Source: Parasediminibacterium sp051861445
GTDB lineage: Bacteria > Bacteroidota > Bacteroidia > Chitinophagales > Chitinophagaceae
DNA: 64,000 bases
Direction of reading: 5' to 3'
Assembly: GCA_051861445.1 (NCBI GenBank)
Contig: JBHYCS010000003.1
Coordinates: forward strand, 164,192 to 228,191
Positions within the stretch are counted from its first letter, which is position 1; each line of letters opens with the position of its first letter. Shown piece after piece: positions 35,231 to 44,985 of this stretch. Below the pieces are notes generated by a model. It was not told where the DNA came from and made no database searches. It was given only the letters and a program-made list of their open reading frames with translations. A program made the position numbers and the translations under genes.

Positions 35231-35233
35231 CTT

Positions 35234-36358
35234 TTATTTCAAAACTGACTGTAGCTTCTTTTGTAAATCTTTTCCTTTCAAATCAAACGCTATTATTTTT
35301 CCTGTGGTATCTAACAATACGTTAAAAGGTATTCCATTTATTTTATACAAATTCACTACTTCACTATCCCATTCTTTTAAATCGCTTATTTGAGGCCAGG
35401 TTAGTTTATCTTTTTTTATAGCCGCTTGCCAATCGGCTTTTTCTTTGTCTAAAGAAACGCCCACAATTTCAAAATTCTTGGTTTTAAACTGTTTGTATAG
35501 GGCAACTAGGTTGGGGTTTTCTGCTCTACAAGGTGCACACCAACTTGCCCAAAAATCAATCAAAATATATTTTCCCTTCAAGCTATCAAAAACAAAACTT
35601 TTACCACTCGTATCTTTTAAATTTATTGCAGGTGCTTGCTTACTCAGTAAATCATACTTTGGAATTTTTGCAACTTCCCTTTTAACAATGGTAGATAATA
35701 CAGCTAAATTTGGATTGCTAGAATATTTTTCTTGAGATGCTCTTACATAATTGGCAATTAACTCTTTATCCATTGTTGCCATTGCTTTTGTAAGTAAATA
35801 AGCATCTAAAGCTGCACTTTTGCTTTGCTTTAAGGTTTCAGTAATAATGCCGTTAACCTTTTCAACTTCTTTTGTTTTTGCCGTTTGATATACTTGTAAA
35901 ACACTATCATTTACAACTGCTTTTTCTACAGAATCGGCATTGTAAATAGCCTTAACTAAACTTGGATAAGCTTCGCTATAATGATCTAAAAATTGATGCA
36001 ATAAGTTGCTTGCAACAGAGCCTTCAACTGTATATTTTTTGTACTGATGTAAATCTGCTTGAACGTTGATAGAATTGGCATCATTAATTACATAAATATC
36101 TGGTCCATTTGCTACCGTTAAAGCATGAATATATTCTTCGTTTGTTGCTGTAGTAGTGATTGTAAAACTTCCATCTTTTTCCAAAGTATCAGTTCCTATA
36201 ACAACTGGATTTTTTTCTCCTATTGAAATTTGTTTCAAGTACACTATGGCACCTGTAGCATGCTTTATTTTACCAGCAACAGTAAATGTTTTTCTTTCGC
36301 TTTTACAACTTAAAAAAAGTGCAAAACACAACCATACATTTATCCATGTAATTTTCAT
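35234..36358 (-). CDS. TlpA-like thioredoxin-fold lipoprotein with N-terminal DUF4369-type domain
   Basis: A 374-residue lipoprotein: signal peptide with lipobox FLSC (Cys18), a beta-rich domain (about 22-115, TFTVAGKIKHATGAIVYLKQ) of the DUF4369 type, a helical linker, and an AhpC/TSA-thioredoxin domain (about 240-374) with the redox motif WCAPC (Cys275, Cys278). The cis-Pro region GIPFNVLLD is present. It probably reduces or isomerises disulfides of exported proteins, anchored on a membrane facing the periplasm. It lies 3 bases from the gatB stop region on the same strand and may be co-transcribed with it. Confidence 0.9.
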   Translation of the reverse strand: MKITWINVWLCFALFLSCKSERKTFTVAGKIKHATGAIVYLKQISIGEKNPVVIGTDTLEKDGSFTITTTATNEEYIHALTVANGPDIYVINDANSINVQADLHQYKKYTVEGSVASNLLHQFLDHYSEAYPSLVKAIYNADSVEKAVVNDSVLQVYQTAKTKEVEKVNGIITETLKQSKSAALDAYLLTKAMATMDKELIANYVRASQEKYSSNPNLAVLSTIVKREVAKIPKYDLLSKQAPAINLKDTSGKSFVFDSLKGKYILIDFWASWCAPCRAENPNLVALYKQFKTKNFEIVGVSLDKEKADWQAAIKKDKLTWPQISDLKEWDSEVVNLYKINGIPFNVLLDTTGKIIAFDLKGKDLQKKLQSVLK

Positions 36359-36361
36359 TTC

Positions 36362-37804
36362 CTAGCCCAATTTTTGTTGTAATAAAGTGGTTACCATTTT
36401 AGGATCAGCTTTTCCTTTACTTATTTTTTTCACTTCACCTACAAATAAACCAATTAATCCTTTTTTGCCTTTTTTATATTCTATTACTTTATCAGGCATA
36501 GCAGCAATAGCAGCATCTATCCATGTTTCGAGTTCGTTTTCGTTACTTACTTGAATTATGTTTAACTCTTCTGCAACTACTAAAGGGTCGCTATTTGTTT
36601 CTACAAGTATGGGTAAAAGTTTAGCTGAAGCAGTTGAAAAATTTACTTTTCCTGCATCTACTATATCAATTAATGCAGCTAAAGTTTGAGGCAATAAATT
36701 TAGTTGAGCAATTGATATAGAATGATCGTTTAAATATTGTTTAATAGGCCCACAAATCCAATTCACCAATGCTTTGTAATGTTGGGTAAAATGAGTGGCT
36801 GCGTTAAAATAATCGGCTGTCGCTTTTTCATCGCATAATTGTTGAGCATCGTAAGTACTTAATGCATAATTGGTTTGAAACGTTTGCATTAAAACACTTG
36901 GTAATGCAGGTAATGATGCTTGTATGGTATTTATAAAACTTTCTGATAAATGAAATGGTGCTAAATCTGGACAAGGAAAATATCGATAATCATTGGCTTC
37001 TTCTTTATCTCTCAAAGCAAAAGTAGTATCGTTATCTGCATCAAAACTTCTAGTTTGCTGTACAATAGTTCCACCATTTTCTACTATTTCAATCATTCTT
37101 TCTACTTCAATATCAATGGCTTTTTTTACATTACGAATGCTATTCAAATTTTTCACTTCCACTTTTGTTCCTAACGCTTCTGCACCTTTTAAACGAATAG
37201 ACACATTGGCATCACAACGTAAACTTCCTTCTTCCATATTTCCATCACAAACTCCAATCCATTGTACCAATTTTCTTACTTCTGTTACATATAAAAAAGC
37301 TTCCTCACTACTTCTAATACAAGGCTCTGTAACAATTTCAATTAATGCAACGCCGGCTCTATTTAAATCTACACAAGTATTGGCATCATCTAAATCATGA
37401 ATACTTTTTCCTGCATCTTCTTCTAGGTGAATTCTATTTAAAGTGATATTCTTTTTTTCATTTTGAATCAGAATACTTACATAGCCACCTTTACAAATAG
37501 GTGTTGTATGCTGAGAAGTTTGATAACCTTTGGGTAAATCTGGATAAAAATAATTTTTACGTGCAAAATAATTGTATTGCTCAATTTCGCAGTTGCAAGC
37601 TAACCCCATTTTAATGGCATATTCTACTGCTTTTTTATTGGTTTTTGGCAAAGTTCCAGGATGCCCCATTGTAATTGCACTAATATGTGTATTGGGTTCT
37701 CCACCAAAAGCAGCACTATCTCCACAAAACAATTTACTTTCAGTTTGTAATTGTGCATGAATTTCTAAACCAATTACCACCTCGTATTTATCTGCTACGC
37801 TCAT
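36362..37804 (-). CDS. gatB: aspartyl/glutamyl-tRNA amidotransferase subunit B
   Basis: A 480-residue subunit that binds the mischarged Glu-tRNA(Gln) and phosphorylates it for amidation. The start EVVIGLEIHAQLQTESKLFC, the invariant GHPGTLPKTNKKAVEYAIKMG, the YFARKNYFYPDLPKGYQ motif, DLNRAGVALIEIVTEP and the C-terminal YqeY-like tail (VGEVKKISKGKADPK) are all clear. gatA and gatC are not in the window. It is divergent from the L25 gene. Confidence 0.97.
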   Translation of the reverse strand: MSVADKYEVVIGLEIHAQLQTESKLFCGDSAAFGGEPNTHISAITMGHPGTLPKTNKKAVEYAIKMGLACNCEIEQYNYFARKNYFYPDLPKGYQTSQHTTPICKGGYVSILIQNEKKNITLNRIHLEEDAGKSIHDLDDANTCVDLNRAGVALIEIVTEPCIRSSEEAFLYVTEVRKLVQWIGVCDGNMEEGSLRCDANVSIRLKGAEALGTKVEVKNLNSIRNVKKAIDIEVERMIEIVENGGTIVQQTRSFDADNDTTFALRDKEEANDYRYFPCPDLAPFHLSESFINTIQASLPALPSVLMQTFQTNYALSTYDAQQLCDEKATADYFNAATHFTQHYKALVNWICGPIKQYLNDHSISIAQLNLLPQTLAALIDIVDAGKVNFSTASAKLLPILVETNSDPLVVAEELNIIQVSNENELETWIDAAIAAMPDKVIEYKKGKKGLIGLFVGEVKKISKGKADPKMVTTLLQQKLG

Positions 37805-37952
37805 TATAATTAAAGTAGATGTGTTTTAAAATAGTTGCAAAAGTATTTATTAATTATGGCAAATGCTTGAAAAATGTAGACTGAATTGAATTGATAAAAC
37901 GCAAATTTTTATTTTAAATGAACCCATTTTAAATGAATCAATTAAAAAATAC

Positions 37953-37984
37953 TTGAAAAAATTAGGTGCAAACTCGTACTTTTG
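37953..37984 (+). promoter_or_regulatory. promoter of the L25 gene
   Basis: TTG (37953-37955) and a perfect TACTTTTG (37977-37984) are 21 bases apart, the same spacing as in the met promoter. The start codon lies 22 bases after the box. Confidence 0.65.
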
Positions 37985-38005
37985 CCGTCCAAAAAATTTA
38001 AACAA

Positions 38006-38596
38006 ATGAAAACAGTTACAATCGAAGGACAATTGAGGACCGACATTGGCAAAAAAGCTGCCCGCCAACTTCGCTCTCAAGACATGGTGCCTGGTGTAAT
38101 TTACGGGGGTGCAACCGAAGTTACTTTTGCTGCTTCTGCAAAAGCCTTCAAACCATTAGTATACACTGGTGAATTTCAGTTAGCAAATGTAGTAGTGGAT
38201 GGAAAAACATATACTACCATTTTAAAAGATTTACAATTTGACAAAGTAACTGATACTTTGATTCACGTAGATTTATTAGAATTAGTAGATGATAAAAAAG
38301 TAATTGCAGATTTACCTTTGAAATTTACAGGAACATCAAAAGGTGTGAAAGAAGGTGGTAAATTGGTAATTAAAATGAAGAGTGTTAAGGTAAAAACATT
38401 ACCAAAATACTTAAAAGAAGTAGTTGAAGTAGATATTAGCAATCTTGCTTTAAACGAAAACTTACGTGTACAAGATATTGTTACAGATAATATGGAATTA
38501 ATGAACTCTCCACGTATTCCTATTGCTTCAGTTGTAATGACTCGTCAGTTGAAACAAGAAGAAGCAGCTGCTGCAAAAGAAGTAAAGAAAAAATAA
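38006..38596 (+). CDS. rplY: ribosomal protein bL25 (general stress protein Ctc form)
   Basis: A 196-residue, two-domain L25. The N-terminal 5S rRNA-binding domain (about 1-90) has RTDIGKKAARQLRSQDMVPGVIYGG, and the C-terminal Ctc/TL5 domain runs to VASVVMTRQLKQEEAAAAKE. The frame opens at a TTG at 37982, but the ATG at 38006 (MKTVTIEG) lies right after the promoter and matches the family. A strong terminator follows. Confidence 0.96.
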   Translation: MKTVTIEGQLRTDIGKKAARQLRSQDMVPGVIYGGATEVTFAASAKAFKPLVYTGEFQLANVVVDGKTYTTILKDLQFDKVTDTLIHVDLLELVDDKKVIADLPLKFTGTSKGVKEGGKLVIKMKSVKVKTLPKYLKEVVEVDISNLALNENLRVQDIVTDNMELMNSPRIPIASVVMTRQLKQEEAAAAKEVKKK

Positions 38597-38617
38597 AATT
38601 ATTACGATTTTTCATAA

Positions 38618-38651
38618 AAGCCTTTCCTACAAATCAGGGAGGGCTTTTTTT
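38618..38651 (+). terminator. intrinsic terminator of the L25 gene
   Basis: AAAGCCTTTCC and GGGAGGGCTTT pair around a 9-base loop and are followed by TTTTT, 20 bases after the stop. Confidence 0.9.
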
Positions 38652-38833
38652 ATGATAAAATTTTAATATTTCACTACTATAAAAATGTTACGATTTTAAA
38701 AATTTGTTAGTTATTAACATTTTGTTGTAATTTCGAAATTATTCGATTGCTTGTAGATTTTCATTGATTACATAATTGTGTAAAATACTACATCAAAATC
38801 CAGTAACCTAAATTCTCCTATAAACCTTTTACA

Positions 38834-41761
38834 ATGAACAAAATTTTACTCTCAATTTGCTTACTTATTTCGAGTGTAGCGTTTAGTCAATCTTGTCCTG
38901 TTGTAGGCTTTACAAGTACGGCCAATCAAGCAAATGGTAGCAATAATAGCTACACTTTTATCAGTAACTCAACAGTTTCAGATGGCAATATGTTGTATGA
39001 ATGGAATTTTGGAGATGTTGCTTCTGGCCTCAATAATACTTCTACTTTAAGCAATCCGTTACATATTTTTTCAGGGGCAGGAACTTACATTGTAAAACTA
39101 AAAGTTACGAATGAAGTAGGAGGTTGTGCAGATTCTACCACACAAACAATAGTAGTTTCTGCAAATGCAACTACACCAGTAGTTACACCTGTAAATGCTT
39201 GTCCTGTTGTTGATTTTAAAATTATTAGCAATACTGTAAATGGCAACAGTTTTACATTTATCAGTACATCGACTATTGCACAAGGTGATATGACCTATTT
39301 TTGGGATTTAGGAAATGGAACTACATCTACGTTAGTTAATCCTTCTATAACTTATGCTACACCTGGAGATTATACAGTAAAATTAGTAGTTACAGGAAGC
39401 GGAGGTTGTAAAGACAGTATATCAAAATCAACCACTTTTTGTGCAAAAGTTACAGCTGGTTTTGGTGTTACTGCTAATGGAATTTGTGCAAACAATAACG
39501 CATTTAGTTTATCAAATACATCTACTAATACAGCTGCTTCTACAGCAATGACCTATTTATGGAGTTTTGGTGATGGAACAACAAGTACTTTGGCTGTTCC
39601 TACAACACATACTTACACTTTAGCAGGTGAATATCAAGTTAAATTGGTTACTACTTTAATTTCAGGTGATTGTGTAAGTATAGATTCTACCATACAAACA
39701 GTATCTGTAAATCCTGTCCCTGTTCCAATTTATGTTTTATACCTAGATACAGATTATACAAGCATCGATGAAATGAAGCGTTGCTTTAGACCTGGTATCG
39801 ATTTTTCATTTATCAGTAATTCTACACTTACTAAAGGTGAAATGAATTACAAATGGACTTTTGGAACTACTAATTTTACATTTAGAGATCCAGGAGATAA
39901 TAAAGTAAATGCTAGAATGATTTTTAATGAACCAGGAACTTTTCCGGTTAAATTAGTGGTTACTAGCGATAAAGGCTGTAAAGACAGTATTATCAGAAAC
40001 GTTTATTTAAGCAAGCCAGTTTCTAGCTTCACAACTACCGTTACTCCAGATCCATTAGGTGATATAAGAAGACCAACTATTTCATTCACAAATAATTCTA
40101 CTGATCCTGGTGCAATTAACACATTAACGCACTTATGGACGTATGAGAGTGGTTCTACATTTACCAATACTACCACTAAACCTTTTGCATCAAGTGCATT
40201 TGTGCCAACACCGAATCAATTTGCAAGAGGAGGAAACTATACAACAAGTTTAAGAGTTACAAGCGATATTGGTTGTGTGCATACTTCTACTGCTCCTTTA
40301 TCATTTTTTGTAAGACCAGAAGCCACATTTTCAACTAATGGACCGAATTTTAATTCTAATGGACAACCAGTTATCAACATTTCTGCAGTGAATGCTACCG
40401 TTGATGAAACACCTGCCAATTTAACCTATACGTGGGATTTTGATGATGGTACAATTATTACAACGAATTCTCCAAGTTCGCCAAGCCACACTTATACAAC
40501 TGGTTCTATAAATAGAGTAATTAAACTAACAGTTACCAATGTTAATGGTGGTTTAACGAGCGTAAATACACGAACATTTGCTTATGTTTATATTAAACCA
40601 AAATCTAGTTTTACTTTTTCAAGAGTTTCTGGCTTCAGTGGTGTTCAAGTAGCTTTCAACAGTAGCAGTTCAACTACAAATGAAGCAGGTACCACTTTAA
40701 CTTATAATTGGAATTTTGGTGATGGTTCTCCAACAAGTTCAGCTGCCAATCCAACGCATACCTATACATCTGGTGGAAGCTATACAGTTACTTTAACCGT
40801 TACCAATTCAAATGGAGGTTTAACAGATGTAAGCACACAAACTGTTGCTTATTATGTTACTCCTGTTGCAAACTTTAGTATTTCAGCTAATTATGGTGGA
40901 AATTCTTTTGCAAATCCAACCATTGAAGTAAATGCTGGTACTACAACCGTTAATGATGCTTCCGCTAATTTAAGATACAGTTGGAATTTTGGTGATGGCA
41001 CAACTACAACACCATCGGTAAGCAGTACTAATTCACATGTATATGCAACAGGTGGTAATAAAACCATTACACTTACAGTGACTAACTTAAATGGTAATAC
41101 GACTGATACAAAAGTGCTTACTACCAACGTAGTAATTGTTCCAAAAGCAGTAATAGCAGTTAGAGATGGAGGTTTATGGTACGAAGTTTCTGGTAATGAA
41201 GCAAGTGCACCTTCAACTATAGCAACTGGCTCTATAGCAAGTTATTCTCTTACATATTCATGGGTTGAAATAGCTACAAATTTAGCTAGCGCTAATGTAG
41301 TATCTACAGATCCTGTAAACTATATAACAAATATTCCAGGTTTTAAAATTGTACTTTCTTTAACGGTAACAAGCAACTTAGGTGTAAGCAATACTGCAAC
41401 AGCTGAAATAGGAGGAAGTACGCCTGGTGGTTTCACTACTTATAGAACTACCAAACCAAGATCTGGAGATTTGCCAATATTAGATATTCAACGTGCAAAT
41501 GTTGATGTAATTAACACGGCTCCAAATCCTACCAACAATTCTATTCGTTTAAGTTTTAAAACAAATGCTACAAGAGTGAATGTGCAAATTGTAGATTTAA
41601 TGGGTAGAGTACTTCAAAAACAAACACAAGCTACAAGAAGTGGAATGGTAAATGCAGCGATTATAGATGTGAGTAGATTACCAAGAGGAAATTACAATGT
41701 AAACATTTATGATGAAAAAGGTAGTCGCTTTGCTACTAGTAAATTTATGAAAATGCCTTAG
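38834..41761 (+). CDS. large secreted PKD-repeat protein with T9SS sorting domain
   Basis: A 975-residue surface or secreted protein. After a signal peptide (MNKILLSICLLISSVAFSQS) come about seven PKD-type beta-sandwich repeats. Each carries the hallmark Y-x-W-N/D-F-G-D-G-T and ends H-x-Y-x-x-x-G-x-Y-x-V-x-L-x-V-T (for example near residues 50, 130, 235, 340, 540, 640 and 725). The last 80 residues are a type A T9SS (Por) sorting domain beginning TAPNPTNNSIRLSF, with GRVLQKQ and LPRGNYNVNIYDEKG. It probably acts in adhesion or gliding. No enzymatic domain is seen. It is transcribed alone and ends at a terminator. Confidence 0.9.
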   Translation: MNKILLSICLLISSVAFSQSCPVVGFTSTANQANGSNNSYTFISNSTVSDGNMLYEWNFGDVASGLNNTSTLSNPLHIFSGAGTYIVKLKVTNEVGGCADSTTQTIVVSANATTPVVTPVNACPVVDFKIISNTVNGNSFTFISTSTIAQGDMTYFWDLGNGTTSTLVNPSITYATPGDYTVKLVVTGSGGCKDSISKSTTFCAKVTAGFGVTANGICANNNAFSLSNTSTNTAASTAMTYLWSFGDGTTSTLAVPTTHTYTLAGEYQVKLVTTLISGDCVSIDSTIQTVSVNPVPVPIYVLYLDTDYTSIDEMKRCFRPGIDFSFISNSTLTKGEMNYKWTFGTTNFTFRDPGDNKVNARMIFNEPGTFPVKLVVTSDKGCKDSIIRNVYLSKPVSSFTTTVTPDPLGDIRRPTISFTNNSTDPGAINTLTHLWTYESGSTFTNTTTKPFASSAFVPTPNQFARGGNYTTSLRVTSDIGCVHTSTAPLSFFVRPEATFSTNGPNFNSNGQPVINISAVNATVDETPANLTYTWDFDDGTIITTNSPSSPSHTYTTGSINRVIKLTVTNVNGGLTSVNTRTFAYVYIKPKSSFTFSRVSGFSGVQVAFNSSSSTTNEAGTTLTYNWNFGDGSPTSSAANPTHTYTSGGSYTVTLTVTNSNGGLTDVSTQTVAYYVTPVANFSISANYGGNSFANPTIEVNAGTTTVNDASANLRYSWNFGDGTTTTPSVSSTNSHVYATGGNKTITLTVTNLNGNTTDTKVLTTNVVIVPKAVIAVRDGGLWYEVSGNEASAPSTIATGSIASYSLTYSWVEIATNLASANVVSTDPVNYITNIPGFKIVLSLTVTSNLGVSNTATAEIGGSTPGGFTTYRTTKPRSGDLPILDIQRANVDVINTAPNPTNNSIRLSFKTNATRVNVQIVDLMGRVLQKQTQATRSGMVNAAIIDVSRLPRGNYNVNIYDEKGSRFATSKFMKMP

Positions 41762-41784
41762 AAAATAATCTAAATAAAAAATTA

Positions 41785-41816
41785 AAACCGCTTCATTTGT
41801 TGAAGCGGTTTTTTTA
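41785..41816 (+). terminator. intrinsic terminator of the PKD-repeat gene
   Basis: AAACCGCTTCA and TGAAGCGGTTT pair as a perfect stem with a tiny loop, followed by TTTTT, 24 bases after the stop. Confidence 0.92.
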
Positions 41817-41911
41817 TGTCTATAAAATTGGAGAAAAATTAGTTAAAAAGAATCTGGAACGAAAAATGAGTTGGATTTATTATTGTTAATTACCAAAATT
41901 TCTAAAACAGA

Positions 41912-42774
41912 ATGCACAAAAAAAGTATAAATGTTGTTAAATTTTCTAATATCACAAAAGATATTGCTGATAATGAGCTAGATGAAAGAGATAATTTTTT
42001 AAAAAAGGCACTAAGGCAAAATTTTCTGATGTACAAGTAATAACCATAAGTTTCACAGCAGAGAGCTTAAATATAAATAGCAAAAATTATTTATTTTCAA
42101 AATTGAAAAATGAATACCTAAACACTTTTGAAAATCTGATTAGTAGACATCAATACAATGACAGTAGAAAACTACTTTTAAAAAATTGAAATTGTACGGA
42201 AATCAATGGCAGCAATGCTTAATAAACAATCAGATGTATCTTCAATTGAACCATTAGAAATTTGTAAATTATCAATACAACAAAAAAGATGGGCAAAGAA
42301 CCTGCACATCATCAAGCTGATAAAAGCTATTGTGTATTATAGGAAAGTATTTTTATAGTTTTAAATTACAAAGTTTTGTACAACAGTATGAATAATATAA
42401 ACATTTGGTTTAACTAAGGATAGTTTAAAGCAGTATCAAAGAGATGTAAAAAAATATTCAACAATCGCATTATTTTAGTTGATAAAGGATACATTGAGTA
42501 AGCTAACCTCAACAGCCAGTATTGAGTTAGAAGCTCTCTTTTAAGAAGTATTAAACAAGAATAAAAGCTAATAATATGGATTCTAAAAAAATGGATTGAA
42601 ACTATTTTTCTAAGTTATGTAATCAGTTTATGATGCAATCCAACTGTGCCAACCCCTTTACATACTTTAAATTCAGAGTTTCTGGCTAAATTAATAGGTT
42701 AAGTGTTACAATTACTAAACAAATTTATATACAACAAACCCATTAGCAAGGTTAATCATACTTTGAGTGATTAA
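41912..42774 (+). pseudogene. degraded IS982-family transposase
   Basis: Translation in shifting frames gives fragments of one transposase of about 288 codons, in order: MHKKSINVVKFSNITKDIAD and DELDERDNFL-like segments, KNYLFSKLKNEYL, IVRKSMAAMLNKQSD, the D(x)PLEICKLS block (here SIEPLEICKLSIQQKRWAKN), ADKSYCV, the second catalytic-Asp block IILVDKGYIE, TASIELEALF, a WILKKWIETIFLSYV segment resembling RKSRKRIETLFSQLCDQF, and a C-terminal LLNKFIYNKPISKVNH. The order and wording are those of IS982-type DDE transposases. At least three frameshifts and several stop codons (for example after KN and within the VL-ES segment) make it dead. The first Asp of the catalytic set is replaced (SIEPLE). 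Identification rests on remembered family motifs. Confidence 0.75.
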
Positions 42775-42790
42775 CACTGCCAACGGGTTT
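42736..42790. repeat. long inverted repeat at the 3' end of the transposase remnant
   Basis: The left arm (42736-42758, starts AAACCCATTAGC) and right arm (42768-42790, ends CCAACGGGTTT) match as an inverted repeat in about 19 of 23 positions around a 9-base loop. The left arm is inside the last codons of the transposase remnant. It may be terminal plus subterminal repeats of the IS or a folded single-strand signal. There is no T run, so a plain terminator is less likely. Confidence 0.7.
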
Positions 42791-42796
42791 GCAAAA

Positions 42797-43537
42797 TTAT
42801 TTTCGTTGAATTTGTTTAATAATATTTTTGCATATTTTTTCTTCATGACTTGTTAATGGTCGCATATTTTCTAACTCACCAGTTGTAGTTACGTTTAATT
42901 TTATGTAGTTACTAGAAAAGCCAACCAAGCTATAAGCAGATTCAAACATTCGTGGAACCATCAAATCTAATAATGATACAAAGTCTCTATTTTTAAGAAA
43001 AAAACTAAAAGACACAACTGAGTCTTGCTGACTATTGATTTCTTTAATATTATCTTTATAATATAAGATTTTTTCGTTGAATAAAAAGGTGTCCCTTAGT
43101 AAATTCAAGTTAGGCTTCCTTTTAGGATCAATAGAAGCGATTGTATCTGACAAAGCCATACCAATTTTTTTTTGAGAAAATGAACCGCACTTTAATAGTT
43201 TACAAGTATCATTAAAAGAATTAAATTCATAATACATTCTTTTTTGGGGATCTAATACAAATAAGCCTAATGTATCGTATTTTAATTCAGTAGTCCGTTT
43301 TCTAGACTGATGATAAATAGTATCAATAAAACTTCTTCCAACATTAAATTCTAAAACAAATCCATTATAATTTGCCAAAAACTGAGTCATATTCATGTTT
43401 GTTTTTTTATCCGCTTCTATCGTATATATTGACATTTGGTAAGAAAAATTAGAAATTTTTTTTGTAGTACAACCAATTGTTAAAAGGAATAAAAGAAATA
43501 AACAAATATTTGAAATAAAATTGAATTTAATTTTCAT
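42797..43537 (-). CDS. predicted lipoprotein of unknown function
   Basis: A 246-residue protein with a hydrophobic leader and a lipobox (LTIGC, Cys23), so it is expected to be anchored in a membrane facing the periplasm. The rest is mixed alpha/beta with no domain I know. A C-terminal stretch (KLNVTTTGELENMRPLTSHE) may be a small beta-sheet plus helix, recalling TonB-C-like ends but without the motif. It lies 20 bases downstream of another unknown lipoprotein gene on the same strand, and its stop is 6 bases from the long inverted repeat. Low G+C and loose codon use mark the pair as accessory. Confidence 0.7.
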   Translation of the reverse strand: MKIKFNFISNICLFLLFLLTIGCTTKKISNFSYQMSIYTIEADKKTNMNMTQFLANYNGFVLEFNVGRSFIDTIYHQSRKRTTELKYDTLGLFVLDPQKRMYYEFNSFNDTCKLLKCGSFSQKKIGMALSDTIASIDPKRKPNLNLLRDTFLFNEKILYYKDNIKEINSQQDSVVSFSFFLKNRDFVSLLDLMVPRMFESAYSLVGFSSNYIKLNVTTTGELENMRPLTSHEEKICKNIIKQIQRK

Positions 43538-43557
43538 AATAGCTTTTAGGGAATTAA

Positions 43558-44867
43558 CTATTTAGGTTTCCATGTCATCTGATTACCCGGAACTAAAACA
43601 AACACATCTAAAAATAATGAAGTACCACAACTAAGAGCTATAGCAGCTGTTCTTGCCTTATGCCGAATTGTTCCAGAAACCCTTGAAGTGCACCTTGCAT
43701 TTTCTGTATTGTTGTCTAAAATTACATCCATTACTGGTGAAGGTGACCACTCACTGACAAAAAGAACATTCGTTCCTACATATTTGGAATCTACAGTACG
43801 ATACTTAGTAATGTTATATACTTCTTCATTCCTAATTCCATTAGGAAGAATTATAGTATGAGATTCATGAAGGTATTCATAATCTGAAATCGCTTCAACC
43901 CTCCACATACCAAATGAATTCTCTACAACTGTCCAATTAAACCGACCAAAAATAGGTGCACTTCCAATAGAGGAGGGCATAGCAGTAGTTGTACCATCAG
44001 AGGAAGTCATACTGGAATAACTATCAAATTCAGCTCTATATTGAGCTTCTTCTTGTGAACATTCAGAAATTTCTTGATTATATGTAGTGTTTCCCCCATA
44101 ATCATTAGGGTCTTCAGATTCATAATTATCAGAGTATCTACGACAAACTTGATATGTGTAAAGCAAAACCCTACTAACTATATTACCATTTTCATCTTTG
44201 TTCGTAAGATAAGCACCCCAAAGTTCGCAAATTTCTATAGTTCCTTGAGTTTGTATTGTGCTCTGGTTTTGGGTGACATTTACGCTATTCACAATTTTTG
44301 TTGGTAGTTTATTTACAATAGAATTATTACGACATATTACTTTTTTAAAGTTAAAAAAAGAGGATGTTCTTCTATAATCTTTATCGTAAACAATAATATT
44401 TATTGAGTCTTCAAAAGTTGTATATTTTTTATTATTTTTATTTAATTCTACTATATTCAAATACAATTGTATAAACAATGAATCCGAAAACTTAGTCTTA
44501 CTAAAAACTTCATAAATCTCATAATCTATTTCTTTAAATTTATTTGTAAAAAAAATAATTTTTCTAAAACTATTTAACGATGGAGATTGATTAAATTTAT
44601 AATCGTTTATATCGAATACAATAGAATTTACATCCGAGGCATTAACTTTCACAAAATTTTCCCATCCAATTTTTTTCCCTAGAGAATGAATAAATTTTTT
44701 TTGAAAAGAATTTTCTTCGAATCTATTAAAATAATTTTTAACTTTATCTAAATGCAAATCTTCGTACGAATATATGCTTGTTTTTTATTGCAGGAATGAA
44801 AAACTAATTGAAATAAAAACAAAAAACTTAATAGACAAAGAAATTTGAGTTGGTTTGGTTTTTTCAT
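43558..44867 (-). CDS. predicted lipoprotein of unknown function with an apparent frameshift
   Basis: The main frame (43558-44757) encodes 399 residues but begins without a proper start (TTG). Just upstream the other frame starts at ATG 44867 with a full lipoprotein leader ending FHSC, then NKK, and stops soon after. Adding one A to the A6 run (minus strand; T run at 44781-44786) joins the two into a continuous protein: leader, NKKTSIYSYEDLHLDKVKNYF, then the long body. The body is rich in Asn/Ser/Tyr with a C-terminal segment containing CTSRVSGTIRHKARTAAIAL. No family is recognised. It is either a recent pseudogene, phase variation by slippage, or a sequencing error. Its neighbour is the lipoprotein at 42797-43537. 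Confidence 0.65.
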
Positions 44868-44985
44868 AGATTTATATTTTAATCAAATATATATAGAATA
44901 AATTGAAATAAAACAATGTATATGAAAAATATTTTTAAAATAATTTTGCAATATTAATATCAGTCCTAAAAGTGATAACAAAATT

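Noticed and set aside
38834..41761. Reading the repeated segments of the PKD protein as a DNA-level tandem repeat
   Set aside because: The units are alike in protein hallmark only. The DNA has diverged, so it is a domain repeat and not a recent tandem array.
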